A stretch of 64,000 bases of DNA from Halomonas getboli (GCF_023094245.1 NZ_JALMEW010000008.1:57417-121416); one strand, 5' to 3'; counted from the first letter of the stretch, positions 37,514 to 47,634 are shown. Translations and numbers: made by a program. The notes: a model not told the origin generated them from the letters alone.

Positions 37514-38194
37514 ATGGCCGGTCGTCTCTACATCCCGCCGCTCGATCTCCCACGCCTGGTGCCCGAGCTGCGCGTGGACGAGGCACCGATCACCGGCGTC
37601 AACCTGGCCCCACGCCGCCCGCTGTCGATGATCCGCCTCGAGGCCGGCCGACCACGGCTGGGCAACGCCTTCTGGGGGCTGACGCCGCCCTGGCTGGAGG
37701 TGCTCGACCACGCGCCGCACTGCGCCCGGGCCGAGTCGATCGCCGCGCGGCCCATGTTCCGCGAGGCCTTCGCCGCCCGGCGCTGCCTGGTGCCGGTCGG
37801 CGGCATCTACGTCTGGAAGCCTCAGCCCCGGGCCAAGCAGCCGTTCCTGGTGACCCGGGGCGACCGCGGTCCGCTGCTGCTGGCCGGCCTGTGGTGCCGC
37901 TTCCATACCGATCTCACCGCCTTTCACGATTCCCTGGCGCTGATCACGGTGCCCGCCAACGACCTGCTGTCGCCGCTCACCGACCGCCTGCCGGCGGTGA
38001 TCCCGGCCGCGCGGGCCGAGACATGGCTCGATCCAGCGACGCCGCCGGCGGCGCTACACGCGCTGCTCGAGCCGGCCCCCGGGGAACTGTTGGGCGCGTT
38101 TCCGGTATCAAGACGAGTGAACGACCCCGGCTGCCAGGAAAACGCCTGCGCCCACCCGACCGGCCCGATGCTGCGCCGGACCGCCAAGGAGTGA
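37514..38194 (+). CDS. SRAP/HMCES/YedK-fold protein lacking the catalytic residues
   Basis: SRAP proteins (YedK, HMCES) crosslink covalently to abasic sites in single-stranded DNA through Cys2. The fold is recognisable here in WGLTPPW, ARAESIAARPMFREAF, RRCLVPVGGIYVWK and ALITVPANDLLSPLTDRLPA. The start is MAGRLYIPP instead of MCGR, so Cys2 is Ala. The usual Asn of NARAE is Cys, the Glu of GFYEW is Val, and the His of HxRMP is Thr. The ATG at 37514 has GGAGG before it, making a wrong start unlikely. Probably a non-crosslinking paralogue with a different role. 226 residues. Confidence 0.8.
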   Translation: MAGRLYIPPLDLPRLVPELRVDEAPITGVNLAPRRPLSMIRLEAGRPRLGNAFWGLTPPWLEVLDHAPHCARAESIAARPMFREAFAARRCLVPVGGIYVWKPQPRAKQPFLVTRGDRGPLLLAGLWCRFHTDLTAFHDSLALITVPANDLLSPLTDRLPAVIPAARAETWLDPATPPAALHALLEPAPGELLGAFPVSRRVNDPGCQENACAHPTGPMLRRTAKE

Positions 38195-38196
38195 TG

Positions 38197-41034
38197 ATGA
38201 CCCGACACCCCCGCCCTCGCCCGGCGCTGCCCCTCGCCCTGGCCGCGGCCCTGCTGCCGGCGTTCGCCGCCGCCCCGGCGGGCGCCGACGACGCGCCCAC
38301 GACCGCCGAAGCCCCCATCATCAGCCCCGCGGATCAGCGCGACTATCGCGCGCTGACGCTGGACAACGGCCTCACCGTGCTGCTGGTCAGCGACCCCGAG
38401 GCGGACAAGGCCGCCGCCTCGCTGAACGTGGACGTGGGCAGCGCCCAGGACCCCGACGACCTGGCCGGCCTGGCTCACTATCTCGAGCACATGCTGTTCC
38501 TGGGCACCGAGGCCTATCCCCAGGCCGACGCCTACCAGCGCTTTCTGTCGCAGCACGGCGGACAGCACAACGCCTACACCGCCTCCCAGGACACCAACTA
38601 CTTCTTCGCCGTAGACCCCGACGCCCTGGACGGCACCCTCGACCGCTTCAGCCACTTCTTCGTAGACCCGCTGTTCAACGATGATCGACTGGCCAGCGAG
38701 CGCCAGGTGGTGCACTCCGAATATCAGGCGCGCAAGCGCAATCCCGGTCGGCGCCAGGCCGCCGTGCTCGACCGGCTGCTGAACCCCGAGCACCCGAGCA
38801 CCCGCTTCTCGGTGGGCAGCAACGCCACCCTGGCCGACCGGCCGGAGGGCGAGACACCGCTGCGCCAGCGCGTGATCGCCTTCTACCGCCAGCACTACGG
38901 CGCCCATGTCATGCACCTGTCGGTGGTCGCACCCCAGCCGCTCGACGAGCTCGAGACCCTGGTCCGCGACGACTTCGCCTCGGTGCCCGACCGTGGCCTG
39001 TCGCGCCCCGAGATCGACGCGCCGCTGGCGACCCCGAAGCAGACGCCCGCCGCCGCCGAGCTGCATTCGCTGCGCGACGATCAGCGGCTGACCTTCTACT
39101 TCCCGATCCCCGACCCGGAAACGGCCTATCGCCTGAAGCCGGCCGGCTACCTGGCCAACCTGCTCGGCCACGAGGGCGAGGGCAGCCTGCTCGACGCCCT
39201 GCGCAAGGCCGGCTGGGCCGACGGCCTGTCCGCCGGCACCGCTCGTGGCGACGGCCACCAGGCACTGTTCAGCGTCGATATCAGCCTGACGCCGGAGGGC
39301 GCGAAGCACCGCGACCGCATCCAGGCCAGCCTGTTCGCCGCCATCGATGCGATCCGCGATCACGGCGTCGAGGCCTGGCGCTATGACGAACAGGCCCGCC
39401 TCGCCGAGCAGGAGTTCCGCTTCCAGGAGCACGGCAGCGCCCTGGGCACCGCCATGCGCCTGGCCACCAGCCTGGCCCGCTATCCGCTCGAGGACGTCGC
39501 CTACGGCCCCTATCGCATGGACGGCTTCGACGCCGATCGCATCGACGACTGGCTGGACGCCCTGCGCCCATCGAACATGCTGCGTCTCTACAGCGGCCCC
39601 GAGGTCGAGGGCGACGAGCAGACGCCCTGGTTCGACGTGGCCTGGTCGCCAGTGTCGCCCGAGGCCGGCGACGCCGAGCCCCTGTCCGGCCTGGCGCTGC
39701 CCGAGCCCAATCCCTACATCGCCCAGGACCTGACGCTGCTCGACGGCCAGGACGAAGCGCCGCTGCGGCGCATCGACACGCCCGCGTTCGACTTCTGGCA
39801 GATGCGCGACGCCAGCTTCGGCACGCCCCGCGTCGAGTGGCGCTTCAGCCTGCAGCACCCCGGCGCCAGCCAGGACCCGCGCGAGGCCGCCCTGTCGCGC
39901 CTGCTGGCCGGCTGGCTGCAGGACAGCCTCAACGAGGCGCTCTACCCGGCCCGCCTGGCCGGCCAGGGCTTCGAGGCCTATGCCCACGCCCGAGGCATTA
40001 CCCTGTCGTTCTCCGGCTGGCGGGACGGCCAGCAGGCGCTGATCGAGCGGGTACTCGAACAGCTCGAGAGCGGCACGATCGAGGCCGCCGACGTCGCCCG
40101 GGTCCGCCAGCAGCTTCGCCAGCAGTGGCGCAACGCACCCCAGGATGACCTCTACCGCCAGGCCGGCCGCACCCTGGCCGAGACCCTGATCCGCCCGCAG
40201 TGGTCGCCGGAGACGCTGCTGGCCGCCAGCGAGGCGCTGGACGCCGAGGCGCTGCGCGACTTCCGCGACGACTTCCTGGCCGATCTGCATCTGGAGGCCA
40301 TGGCGGTGGGCAACCAGGACGCCGAGTCGGCGACCCGCCAGGCTCGCGCGGTGGCCGAGGCGCTGTCGCCACGGCTCACTGCCTCGGACATTCCCGAGCT
40401 GACCACGCTGCAGGCCGACGGCGACCTGCCCACGCTGACGCCCGATACCGCGCGCGACGAGTACCTGGTGATGCGCTACCTCCAGGGCCCGGACCGCTCC
40501 CTGGCCAGCCAGGCGCGGCTGGCGGTGCTCGGCCGCCTGCTGGAGACGCCCTTCTACCAGCAGCTGCGCACCGAGCAGCAGCTCGGCTACGTGGTCAACG
40601 CCGGCTATCAGCCGCTGCTCGACGCCCCGGGCCTGAGCCTGCTGGTGCAGTCACCCAGCACCGACAGCGACACCATCCAGGAACGCATCGACGCCTTCCT
40701 GAGCGACTTCGGCGACCGCCTGGGCGAGCTCGACGACGAGGCCCTGGCGCCCTATCGCCAGGCGGTCCACGACGACCTGCTGACCCGCGACCCCAGCCTC
40801 TCGGCTCGCACCAACCGGCTGTGGCAGGCGCTGGCCATGAACGACGGCGACTTCACCCGGCGCCAGCGCCTGGCCGAGCGTGCGCTGACGGTGACGCCCG
40901 AGGCGCTGCGCACGCTGTGGCCGAGCCTGGTCGACGGTGACACGGTGCAGATCACCCACGACCCGGGCGACGACGCCAGCAACGTCATGGCACTCAAGGC
41001 CGACCTGCCGCCACTGCCCGACGGCAGCGACTGA
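38197..41034 (+). CDS. Insulinase-like M16 zinc metallopeptidase (pitrilysin/protease III type)
   Basis: About 945 residues with a signal peptide (hydrophobic core to residue 28, cut near PAGA), hence periplasmic. The inverted zinc motif HxxEH is in GLAHYLEHMLFLGTEAYP, and the distal glutamate probably in ERQVVHSEYQ. Four M16 modules follow, with SQHGGQHNAYTASQDTNYFF as the family block. Pitrilysin of E. coli has about 960 residues and the same layout. It begins 2 bp after the SRAP stop and shares its transcript. The second ATG (38197) is better placed from AAGGAG than 38194. Confidence 0.93.
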   Translation: MTRHPRPRPALPLALAAALLPAFAAAPAGADDAPTTAEAPIISPADQRDYRALTLDNGLTVLLVSDPEADKAAASLNVDVGSAQDPDDLAGLAHYLEHMLFLGTEAYPQADAYQRFLSQHGGQHNAYTASQDTNYFFAVDPDALDGTLDRFSHFFVDPLFNDDRLASERQVVHSEYQARKRNPGRRQAAVLDRLLNPEHPSTRFSVGSNATLADRPEGETPLRQRVIAFYRQHYGAHVMHLSVVAPQPLDELETLVRDDFASVPDRGLSRPEIDAPLATPKQTPAAAELHSLRDDQRLTFYFPIPDPETAYRLKPAGYLANLLGHEGEGSLLDALRKAGWADGLSAGTARGDGHQALFSVDISLTPEGAKHRDRIQASLFAAIDAIRDHGVEAWRYDEQARLAEQEFRFQEHGSALGTAMRLATSLARYPLEDVAYGPYRMDGFDADRIDDWLDALRPSNMLRLYSGPEVEGDEQTPWFDVAWSPVSPEAGDAEPLSGLALPEPNPYIAQDLTLLDGQDEAPLRRIDTPAFDFWQMRDASFGTPRVEWRFSLQHPGASQDPREAALSRLLAGWLQDSLNEALYPARLAGQGFEAYAHARGITLSFSGWRDGQQALIERVLEQLESGTIEAADVARVRQQLRQQWRNAPQDDLYRQAGRTLAETLIRPQWSPETLLAASEALDAEALRDFRDDFLADLHLEAMAVGNQDAESATRQARAVAEALSPRLTASDIPELTTLQADGDLPTLTPDTARDEYLVMRYLQGPDRSLASQARLAVLGRLLETPFYQQLRTEQQLGYVVNAGYQPLLDAPGLSLLVQSPSTDSDTIQERIDAFLSDFGDRLGELDDEALAPYRQAVHDDLLTRDPSLSARTNRLWQALAMNDGDFTRRQRLAERALTVTPEALRTLWPSLVDGDTVQITHDPGDDASNVMALKADLPPLPDGSD

Positions 41035-41060
41035 GCCTTCTTCCCACGGTGCCCCGATAC

Positions 41061-41092
41061 GACGATGCCCGGCCATTCGGCCGGGCATCGTC
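41061..41092. terminator. Perfect 14-bp stem between M16 peptidase and sbcB
   Basis: GACGATGCCCGGCC, loop ATTC, GGCCGGGCATCGTC. It lies between the convergent genes and can serve both. The T-run is poor, so some termination may be incomplete. Confidence 0.8.
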
Positions 41093-41140
41093 GTTCAGGA
41101 GCGGTGGAAAGGGCGCCGACGCGAAGGCGCGCCCCGGCGA

Positions 41141-42631
41141 TCAGCCGAAGGCCTGGGCCGGCATCATCGCCTCGACGTGCATCACCAGCTCCTCGAGGAT
41201 CTGGCGCTCGCGATCGCCGAGCGCGCCCTGGTTCAGGCGGTCGATCTCGCGGGCGAACTCCTTGAGCGTGAAGCCGGCCACGGCGGCGTCGTTCATGCGC
41301 TCCCAGCGGAAGGCCTCCCAGCGCGCCTGCTCCTCGCCGGTCAGGGTGTCCGGATAGCTGCGCGCCCGGTAGCGGAACAGCATCTCTTCCAGACGTGGGT
41401 CCTGGAAGGCGAAGCCGGCGCCCACCAGATCCCAGGGATCGGTGGCCCGCACCCGCTCCATCTGCTGCCGATCCGAGGGCGAGAAGAAGCCGCCGGCATA
41501 GAGCATCAGGTCGGGATCATGGGGCGGCTCGGGCGGCGGCGCGGCGAACACCTCGCTGACCCGGGCGACCACCTCGGGATGGTCGGCCAGGGTCTTCCAG
41601 TGACGGCGGCAGGCGGCCATGTCCAGCGCGAGGCGTTCGACGATGTCGCCGTACTCCCCCTGGCGGGGGCCGGCGACGTCCTTAAGCGCGCTGGCCGGCA
41701 GCACCACCGGACACTTGTTGATGTGGATGACCTTGAGCGGAATGCGCGACTCACCCTCGGCCAGGTCGTCGTTGCTGACGAAGACCCGCTCGCGGATCTG
41801 CTCGGGGGTGAGCGTCAGCAGCGGCTCTGGGTCCACCGAGAGGTCATAGACGATCACCCCGTTGGGATTGGTGGGATGCTCGGCCAGCGGCATCACCAGC
41901 GCGCTGCAGCCGCGGCTGGCCGGATAGCGCCGCGACACGTGCAGCACCGGCTTGCGGCCCGGCACATCGAGCTGGCGCGCCACCTGGCGCTTGCCGCGCT
42001 GGGCCAGCAGGTAGTCGAAGAGATTGGCGTTGCAGCGACGTAACAGCCTGGCCAGGGCGATGGTCGCCCGCACGTCGGCCAGGGCATCGTGGGCGCCGGC
42101 GTGCTCGATGCCGTTGGCGGCGGTCAGGTGCTCGAGCTTGAAGCTCGGCGAGCCGTCCTCGCGGGTCGGCCACTCGATGCCCTCGGGGCGCAGGGCGTGA
42201 AAGGCCCGCACCACGTCGATCAGGTCCCAGCGCGAGTTGCCGTTCTGCCACTCCCGGGCGTAGGGATCGAGCAGGTTGCGATAGAACAGGTGACGGCCGA
42301 CCTCATCGTCGAAGCGCACGCTGTTGTAGCCCAGCGCGCAGGTGCCGGGCTGGCTCATGGCGTCCATGATGCGGCCGGCGAACTCGGCCTCGGGCAGGCC
42401 TCGGCGGCGCGCCTGCTGCGGCGTGATGCCCGTGATCAGACAGGCCTGGGGTTGCGGCAGGTAGTCGTCGGCAGGCTTGCAGAACAGCTCGATGGGCTCG
42501 CCGATCTCGTTGAACTCGGCGTCGGTGCGAATCGCCGCGAACTGGGAGGGCCGATCGCGGCGCGGATCGGCACCGAAGGTCTCGTAGTCGTGCCAGAGAA
42601 AGGTCAGGGGGGCGGCTTGCGACTTCGCCAT
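41141..42631 (-). CDS. sbcB: Exodeoxyribonuclease I (SbcB)
   Basis: 3'-5' exonuclease on single-stranded DNA. The DEDD exonuclease core begins LTFLWHDYETFGADPRRDRP followed by SQFAAIRTDAEFNEIG. The later acidic residues fall in GYNSVRFDDEVGRHLFYRNL and GAHDALADVRATIALARLL. The SH3-like and helical C-terminal domains follow. 496 residues, near the E. coli 475. Confidence 0.96.
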   Translation of the reverse strand: MAKSQAAPLTFLWHDYETFGADPRRDRPSQFAAIRTDAEFNEIGEPIELFCKPADDYLPQPQACLITGITPQQARRRGLPEAEFAGRIMDAMSQPGTCALGYNSVRFDDEVGRHLFYRNLLDPYAREWQNGNSRWDLIDVVRAFHALRPEGIEWPTREDGSPSFKLEHLTAANGIEHAGAHDALADVRATIALARLLRRCNANLFDYLLAQRGKRQVARQLDVPGRKPVLHVSRRYPASRGCSALVMPLAEHPTNPNGVIVYDLSVDPEPLLTLTPEQIRERVFVSNDDLAEGESRIPLKVIHINKCPVVLPASALKDVAGPRQGEYGDIVERLALDMAACRRHWKTLADHPEVVARVSEVFAAPPPEPPHDPDLMLYAGGFFSPSDRQQMERVRATDPWDLVGAGFAFQDPRLEEMLFRYRARSYPDTLTGEEQARWEAFRWERMNDAAVAGFTLKEFAREIDRLNQGALGDRERQILEELVMHVEAMMPAQAFG

Positions 42632-42706
42632 GGGCGAGCTCTCCGAGCGGGCGGTGGAAAACGGCCCCCAAGCCTAGCACAGGGGGAACGACGGCTCAGC
42701 CGCCGC

Positions 42707-42958
42707 TCAGCCCCTGGGCAGGGTCACGTTGAGCTCCAGCACGGAACAGTTGTCCTCGCTGTCGAGGGAGATGTTGACCGCCTCGTCGTCGACCTGGACG
42801 TAGCGGCGGATCACCTCCAGCAGCTCCTTCTCGAGCAGCGGCATGTAGTCCGGCTGACCGCGCTGGCTGCGCTGATGCGCGACGATGATCTGCAATCGCT
42901 CCTTGGCGACGGAGGCGGATTTCTTGCGCTCGCGCTTCAGGAATTCGAGTAGCTTCAC
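42707..42958 (-). CDS. minE: Cell division topological specificity factor MinE
   Basis: 83 residues. Start GTG at 42958 overlaps the minD stop codon (GTGA). MinD-activating N terminus with [16 protein letters not shown], then the dimerising beta domain. Confines MinCD inhibition to the poles by pole-to-pole oscillation. Confidence 0.97.
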   Translation of the reverse strand: MKLLEFLKRERKKSASVAKERLQIIVAHQRSQRGQPDYMPLLEKELLEVIRRYVQVDDEAVNISLDSEDNCSVLELNVTLPRG

Positions 42959-43773
42959 CTGCGACCTCCTCCGAACATGCGGCTCAGGAGTCCCTTCTTC
43001 TGGTATTCGTGGAAGCGCAGCGGCACTTCCTCGTCCATCAGCCGGGCCACGGTATCGGCATAGGCCTGGCCGGCATCGCTGCCCTCGTCGTGGGTCACCG
43101 GCACGCCCTGGTTCGAGGCCCGCAGCACGGCTTCGGACTCGGGAATCAGCCCGACCAGCTTGATCGCCAGGATCTCCTGGATGTCCTCGAGGTTGAGCAT
43201 GTCGCCGCTGTCCACCCGATTCGGGTTGTAGCGAGTGATCAGCAGGTGCTCCTTGACCGGGTCCTCGCCGCGTTCGGCGCGCCGGGTCTTGGAGGACAGC
43301 AGCCCCAGGATGCGGTCGGAGTCGCGCACCGAGGACACCTCGGGGTTGGTGACCACGATCGCCTCGTCGGCGAAGTACATCGCCAGCTGGGCACCGCGCT
43401 CGATACCCGCCGGGGAATCGCAGACGATGTAGTCGAAGTCCTTGTTCAGCGTGTTGAGCACGGTCTCGACGCCTTCCAGGGTCAGGGCGTCCTTGTCGCG
43501 GGTCTGGGAGGCCGGCAGGATATGCAGGTTGTCGACTCGCTTGTCACGGATCAGCGCCTGGTTGAGCCCGGCCTCTCCTTGAATGACGTTGACCAGGTCG
43601 TAGACCACGCGCCGCTCGCAGCCCATGATCAGGTCGAGATTTCGCAGCCCCACGTCGAAGTCGATGACCACGGTCTTCTGGCCCCGCAGCGCCAGGCCCG
43701 TCGCGATGGCGGCCGCACTGGTTGTCTTGCCGACCCCGCCCTTGCCGGAGGTCACAACGATGATCTTGGCCAA
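42955..43773 (-). CDS. minD: Septum site-determining ATPase MinD
   Basis: Deviant Walker [12 protein letters not shown] at residues 11-21, Walker B-type [16 protein letters not shown], and a C-terminal amphipathic membrane-targeting helix ([10 protein letters not shown]). 272 residues. Start TTG at 43773 with AGGA upstream. Recruits MinC to the membrane and is displaced by MinE. Confidence 0.98.
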   Translation of the reverse strand: MAKIIVVTSGKGGVGKTTSAAAIATGLALRGQKTVVIDFDVGLRNLDLIMGCERRVVYDLVNVIQGEAGLNQALIRDKRVDNLHILPASQTRDKDALTLEGVETVLNTLNKDFDYIVCDSPAGIERGAQLAMYFADEAIVVTNPEVSSVRDSDRILGLLSSKTRRAERGEDPVKEHLLITRYNPNRVDSGDMLNLEDIQEILAIKLVGLIPESEAVLRASNQGVPVTHDEGSDAGQAYADTVARLMDEEVPLRFHEYQKKGLLSRMFGGGRR

Positions 43774-43841
43774 GTGTCACATCCTGTCTGTCGTGTAATG
43801 GAAGAGCGCCCCGTCCGGGCCGCCGAATCGTCGCCCGCGCC

Positions 43842-44588
43842 TCAATCCAGCGGGGCAATGCCCAATTGGTCATCGTCCAGACGCACCTGGACGCCGGTGC
43901 CCAGCAGCCGGGGATCGATGTCCTCCAGCCGCTTGTAGTTGCCGGCCACCGAGAGCAGCTCGGCGCGCAGCTCGCGACAGAAGATCGCGGCTCCGTGATC
44001 GCCGTGGATGCCGGCCAGGGCCCGACCACGCAGGGCGCCGTAGACATGGATGCTGCCACCGGCCAGCACCTCGGCGCCGGCGTTGACCGCCCCCACCACG
44101 ACCAGATCGCCTTCCGGCGCGGTGACCTGCTGCCCGGAGCGGACCGTACCGCGATAGATGCGACCCACCGCGCCGGCGGCCGGGGCCGGTTCTTCCACCA
44201 CGGGGGCCTCTTCCATCGGCTCGTCGGAGGTCGGCACGCTTTCCAGGGTGCGCGGCCGGCCGGCCTCCTGGGGGGGAAACCAGCCGAGCCCCAGGGCCCA
44301 GGACGATTGCTTGACGGGATCCGCCCCGCCGCGCACTGCTACCGGCAGCAGCTTGTGGGCCCGGCACACCGCGCAGATCCTCTCCAGCGCCAGGTGCGGC
44401 TCGTCGAGCTGCTCGACGCTGAGCACCACCGGGGTATGCTGAAAGAAGGCGGGTGACTGGCTGAGCTTGCCGGCAAGCTGTTCGCGGATGCGCTCGGGGT
44501 CGGCGCTGGCCAGTTCCATGACCGTCATCGGCAGCATGCCGCCCTTGAAGGTGAAAGCCATCCCATCCCTGTCCACTTTGAGGCTCAT
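43842..44588 (-). CDS. minC: Septum site-determining protein MinC
   Basis: FtsZ inhibitor. 248 residues: N-terminal domain (AFTFKGGMLPMTVMELA, FFQHTPVVLSVEQLD), a Pro/Glu-rich linker, and the C-terminal beta-helix (YRGTVRSGQQVTAPEGDLVV, AEVLAGGSIHVYGALRGRAL). ATG at 44588. Followed by minD after 68 bp; the promoter upstream is well defined. Confidence 0.97.
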   Translation of the reverse strand: MSLKVDRDGMAFTFKGGMLPMTVMELASADPERIREQLAGKLSQSPAFFQHTPVVLSVEQLDEPHLALERICAVCRAHKLLPVAVRGGADPVKQSSWALGLGWFPPQEAGRPRTLESVPTSDEPMEEAPVVEEPAPAAGAVGRIYRGTVRSGQQVTAPEGDLVVVGAVNAGAEVLAGGSIHVYGALRGRALAGIHGDHGAAIFCRELRAELLSVAGNYKRLEDIDPRLLGTGVQVRLDDDQLGIAPLD

Positions 44589-44661
44589 GGCCGAACTCCA
44601 CGTCGGATGATGGTCGGGGATCTGCCTCCAAGCTATGCGAGTCCCCCCGATCCCGCAACCG

Positions 44662-44691
44662 ATCATAAGTCACGCCAAGGCACCTTGTCAG
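44662..44691 (-). promoter_or_regulatory. minCDE sigma-70 promoter
   Basis: On the reverse strand CTGACA (44691-44686) and TATGAT (44667-44662) are separated by 18 bp, 75-100 bp before the minC ATG. The rest of the 259-bp divergent spacer should also hold the promoter of the DUF349 gene. Confidence 0.65.
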
Positions 44692-44847
44692 TGTCTCGTA
44701 ACAGCTACACCCGGCCATGACGCCCCTTTTCTACCGGCACTACGCATGCTTAGATAATTCCAAGATGGCGCGCCGGCGCGGTGCGCCTCACGTCATCCGT
44801 GCACCGGTCCGTCACCTCAGGCTCGCCGGCCCATCTCAGGATCTCCC

Positions 44848-47634
44848 ATGTCAGGTCTCCTTCGCCGCCTGTTCGCCCCTCGCTGGCAGCACCCGAACCC
44901 CGAGGTACGCCGCCAGGCCATCGCTCGCCTCGATCCCGATCAGCCCGCGCAGCTGGCCCACCTCGAGCGGCTGGCCAGCGACGACGACGCCAACGTGCGC
45001 CGCGAGGCGCTGGCCAGGCTCGAGGATCCGCAGCGGCTTCTGGATATCGGCCGCGAAAGGGGCGACACGATCGAACTACGCGAGCGGCTGCTGTCACTGC
45101 TGTGCGGCCGCGACGGGCATCTCGAGCTGCACCGGCGTATCCGCTGGGTCGAAGAGACACTGGACGATCCCAAGCTCGCCGAACGCATCGCCCTGGAAGG
45201 CGACAACCAGCAGCTACGCCTGGCCGCCCTGGCCCGGCTCGACGACGAGGACGCCCTGATCCGCCAGGCCTGCGACAACGGCATCGCCGCCGTGCGTCAG
45301 GCCGCCGCGGCGCGGGTGGAAAGCGAGGCCGGCCTGCAGCGCCTGGTCCAGGGCGCCAAGCGCGACCGCCAGGTGGTTCGCCAGGCCCGGGAACGCCTGC
45401 AGCAACGCCGCGCCGATGCCGCCTCGCTGGCCGAGGCCCGTCAGCGTCGCGAGGCGCTGCTGAGCAAGCTCGAGTCCCTCGCCAACGCTTCCTGGGAACC
45501 GCTATACGGCGGCCGCTTCCGCCACCTGATGCGCGAATGGGCGAGCCTGTCCGACCTGCCGGACGCCGACCAGGAGCGCCGCTACCAGGAAGCCTGCCTA
45601 CGCTGCCGCAAGACGCTCAGCGACCACGAGGCCCACGAGCAGGCCCAGGACGCCGCCGAGCGCCGTCGCGAGGACGCCGACCAGACGCGTGAGGCGCTGA
45701 TCGAGTCGCTGGAGGACAGCCTCGACGGCCTGCACCACGGCGAACGCCTGGCCGATCAGGACATCGCCAGCCTGCGCGCCCAGAAGCAGCTGCTGGCCAG
45801 CCGCTGGCAGGCGCTCTCCGAACAGCACCTGGCCGACGAGACGATGCGCCAGCGCTACGACGCGGCGCTGGCCGATTTCGGCCGCATCGTCGAGGCCCGG
45901 GAGCGCCTCGACGAGCGTGCCAAGGCCATCGAACAGGCCCTGCGCGACGGCGACGACGACCGGCTGGCCGAGCTCGTCGAGGAATGCGACTGGCCCGACG
46001 ACCTGCCGCCCTCGCCGCTGCTCCAGCGTGCCGGCTGGCGCCTCGCCGACGAAGCCGGCGAAGAGGCCGAGCCTGGCGACCTCGAGGCCCGCCTGAGCCG
46101 CGTCGGCGAGGACCTGGACCGCCTGGAGCGGCTGCTCGATAACGGGGCCTTCAAGGGCGCCAACCGGCTCCACCAGAGCCTGCGCCAGCAGGTCGACCAC
46201 CTGCCCGAGGCCCGCCACGACGAGCCGGCCGCCCGGCTCAAGCGACTCGGCGCTCGACTGGCCGAGCTGCGGGACTGGCGCGGCTTCGTCGCCGGCCCCA
46301 AGCGCACGCAGCTGTGCGAGGCCATCCAGGCCCTGGCCGAGGACGAGGAGCTGGACGACGCCGAGCTCGACCGCCATCACCGTCGGCTGGTCAAGGAATG
46401 GCGCGACCTCGGCGACGCCGCCGCCAACCGCGAGCAGTCCACCGCCTTCCGGGCCGCCTCGGACCGCATTCACCAGCGCCTGCGCGACTGGCGCCAGCAT
46501 CAGGAGCACCAGCGTCAGGCCAACCTGGCGTCTCGCCAGACCCTGTGCGACCAGCTCGAACACCTGCTCGACCAGCCCGCCGCCGCGGCGGACCCGGACG
46601 CGCTGCGCGAGATTCGCGACCGCGCCCGCCAGCAGTGGCGGCGGCTGTCGCCGGTGCCGCGCGACGAGGCCGAGGCTATCGGCCGCCGCTTCGGCCGCAT
46701 CCGCCACGCCCTCCAGGCGCTGATCGAGAAGCGCGCCGGCGAAATCGCCGAGGCCAAGCGCGGGCTGATCGATGAAGCCCGGGCCCTGCGCGACGGCGAG
46801 CAGCCGGCCAAGCGCCGCGCCGAGCAGACCAAGGGCCTGCAGCGCCGCTGGCGCGAGCTTGGGCGCGCGCCCAAGGGCGAGGAACAGGCGCTGTGGCGGG
46901 AGTTTCGCCACCTGTGCGACGAGATCTTCGCCCAGCGCGATGCCGACCGCAGCGACCAGGCACAGCGCAACCGCGACCGACTCGACGCCATGCAGGCGCT
47001 GATCGACCGCATGGACGCCTGGCAGCCCGCGCGCAGCGACGACACGGCAGCACTCGACGAGGCCATCCAGGAAGCCGCGGCGCTGGAGCCGCTACCCGCC
47101 GGGCGACGCAGCGAAGGCATGCGACGCCGCTGGTCGGGCATCGTGCGCGCCCGACGCGAGCGCCTGGCGCGCCTGGAGCTGGCCGAAGTCGTCGAGCGCT
47201 GGCGTCGGGCACGCCCGCTGCTGGACGCCCATCTCGAAGCGGACGCGACCGCACAGCGCGGCGGCGAAGCAAGGGACGTGCCGGCCCCGGCCGAGCTGCC
47301 CGACGCGCTGAAGGACGCCCACGACGCGCGCAACGCCGCCCGCCGCGACCCGCCGCCGGCCACCGTGGTCGAGGAGCGCCTGGCCCGCCTGCGCGTCCAT
47401 CTGGCGCTGCTGGCCGGCGACACCAGCCATCGCCAGGACGACCCGTTGCGGCTGGCCATCCAGGTCGAGCGGCTCAACGAGAACCTCGGCCACACCCCCA
47501 CTCGGGCCGAGGAGCTGCGTGGCGTGCTGATCGACCTGCTGGCCACCGGGCCGGTCTCGGCGACGCTGTGGGAGCGCGAGGTCGGTGAGCTCGACCATAC
47601 CCTCGAGACACTGATGCGGCTGCCGCCGCCCTGA
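44848..47634 (+). CDS. Large DUF349-repeat coiled-coil protein
   Basis: 928 residues, no signal peptide or membrane span. The N-terminal 200 residues look like HEAT-type repeats (HPNPEVRRQAIARLDPD, DDDANVRREALARLED). The rest is charged Arg/Glu/Asp-rich helix with several DUF349 units: W-x-x-L/H motifs such as FRHLMREWASLSDLPD, LVKEWRDLGDAA, RRWRELGRAPKGEEQALWRE and RRRWSGIVRARRERLARLEL. Function unknown. Such proteins are usually single genes in this lineage. Weak ribosome site (CAGGA). Confidence 0.8.
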   Translation: MSGLLRRLFAPRWQHPNPEVRRQAIARLDPDQPAQLAHLERLASDDDANVRREALARLEDPQRLLDIGRERGDTIELRERLLSLLCGRDGHLELHRRIRWVEETLDDPKLAERIALEGDNQQLRLAALARLDDEDALIRQACDNGIAAVRQAAAARVESEAGLQRLVQGAKRDRQVVRQARERLQQRRADAASLAEARQRREALLSKLESLANASWEPLYGGRFRHLMREWASLSDLPDADQERRYQEACLRCRKTLSDHEAHEQAQDAAERRREDADQTREALIESLEDSLDGLHHGERLADQDIASLRAQKQLLASRWQALSEQHLADETMRQRYDAALADFGRIVEARERLDERAKAIEQALRDGDDDRLAELVEECDWPDDLPPSPLLQRAGWRLADEAGEEAEPGDLEARLSRVGEDLDRLERLLDNGAFKGANRLHQSLRQQVDHLPEARHDEPAARLKRLGARLAELRDWRGFVAGPKRTQLCEAIQALAEDEELDDAELDRHHRRLVKEWRDLGDAAANREQSTAFRAASDRIHQRLRDWRQHQEHQRQANLASRQTLCDQLEHLLDQPAAAADPDALREIRDRARQQWRRLSPVPRDEAEAIGRRFGRIRHALQALIEKRAGEIAEAKRGLIDEARALRDGEQPAKRRAEQTKGLQRRWRELGRAPKGEEQALWREFRHLCDEIFAQRDADRSDQAQRNRDRLDAMQALIDRMDAWQPARSDDTAALDEAIQEAAALEPLPAGRRSEGMRRRWSGIVRARRERLARLELAEVVERWRRARPLLDAHLEADATAQRGGEARDVPAPAELPDALKDAHDARNAARRDPPPATVVEERLARLRVHLALLAGDTSHRQDDPLRLAIQVERLNENLGHTPTRAEELRGVLIDLLATGPVSATLWEREVGELDHTLETLMRLPPP

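Noticed and set aside
37924..40290. Minus-strand open frame of 788 codons
   Set aside because: Antisense to the M16 peptidase, with no domain and poor composition.
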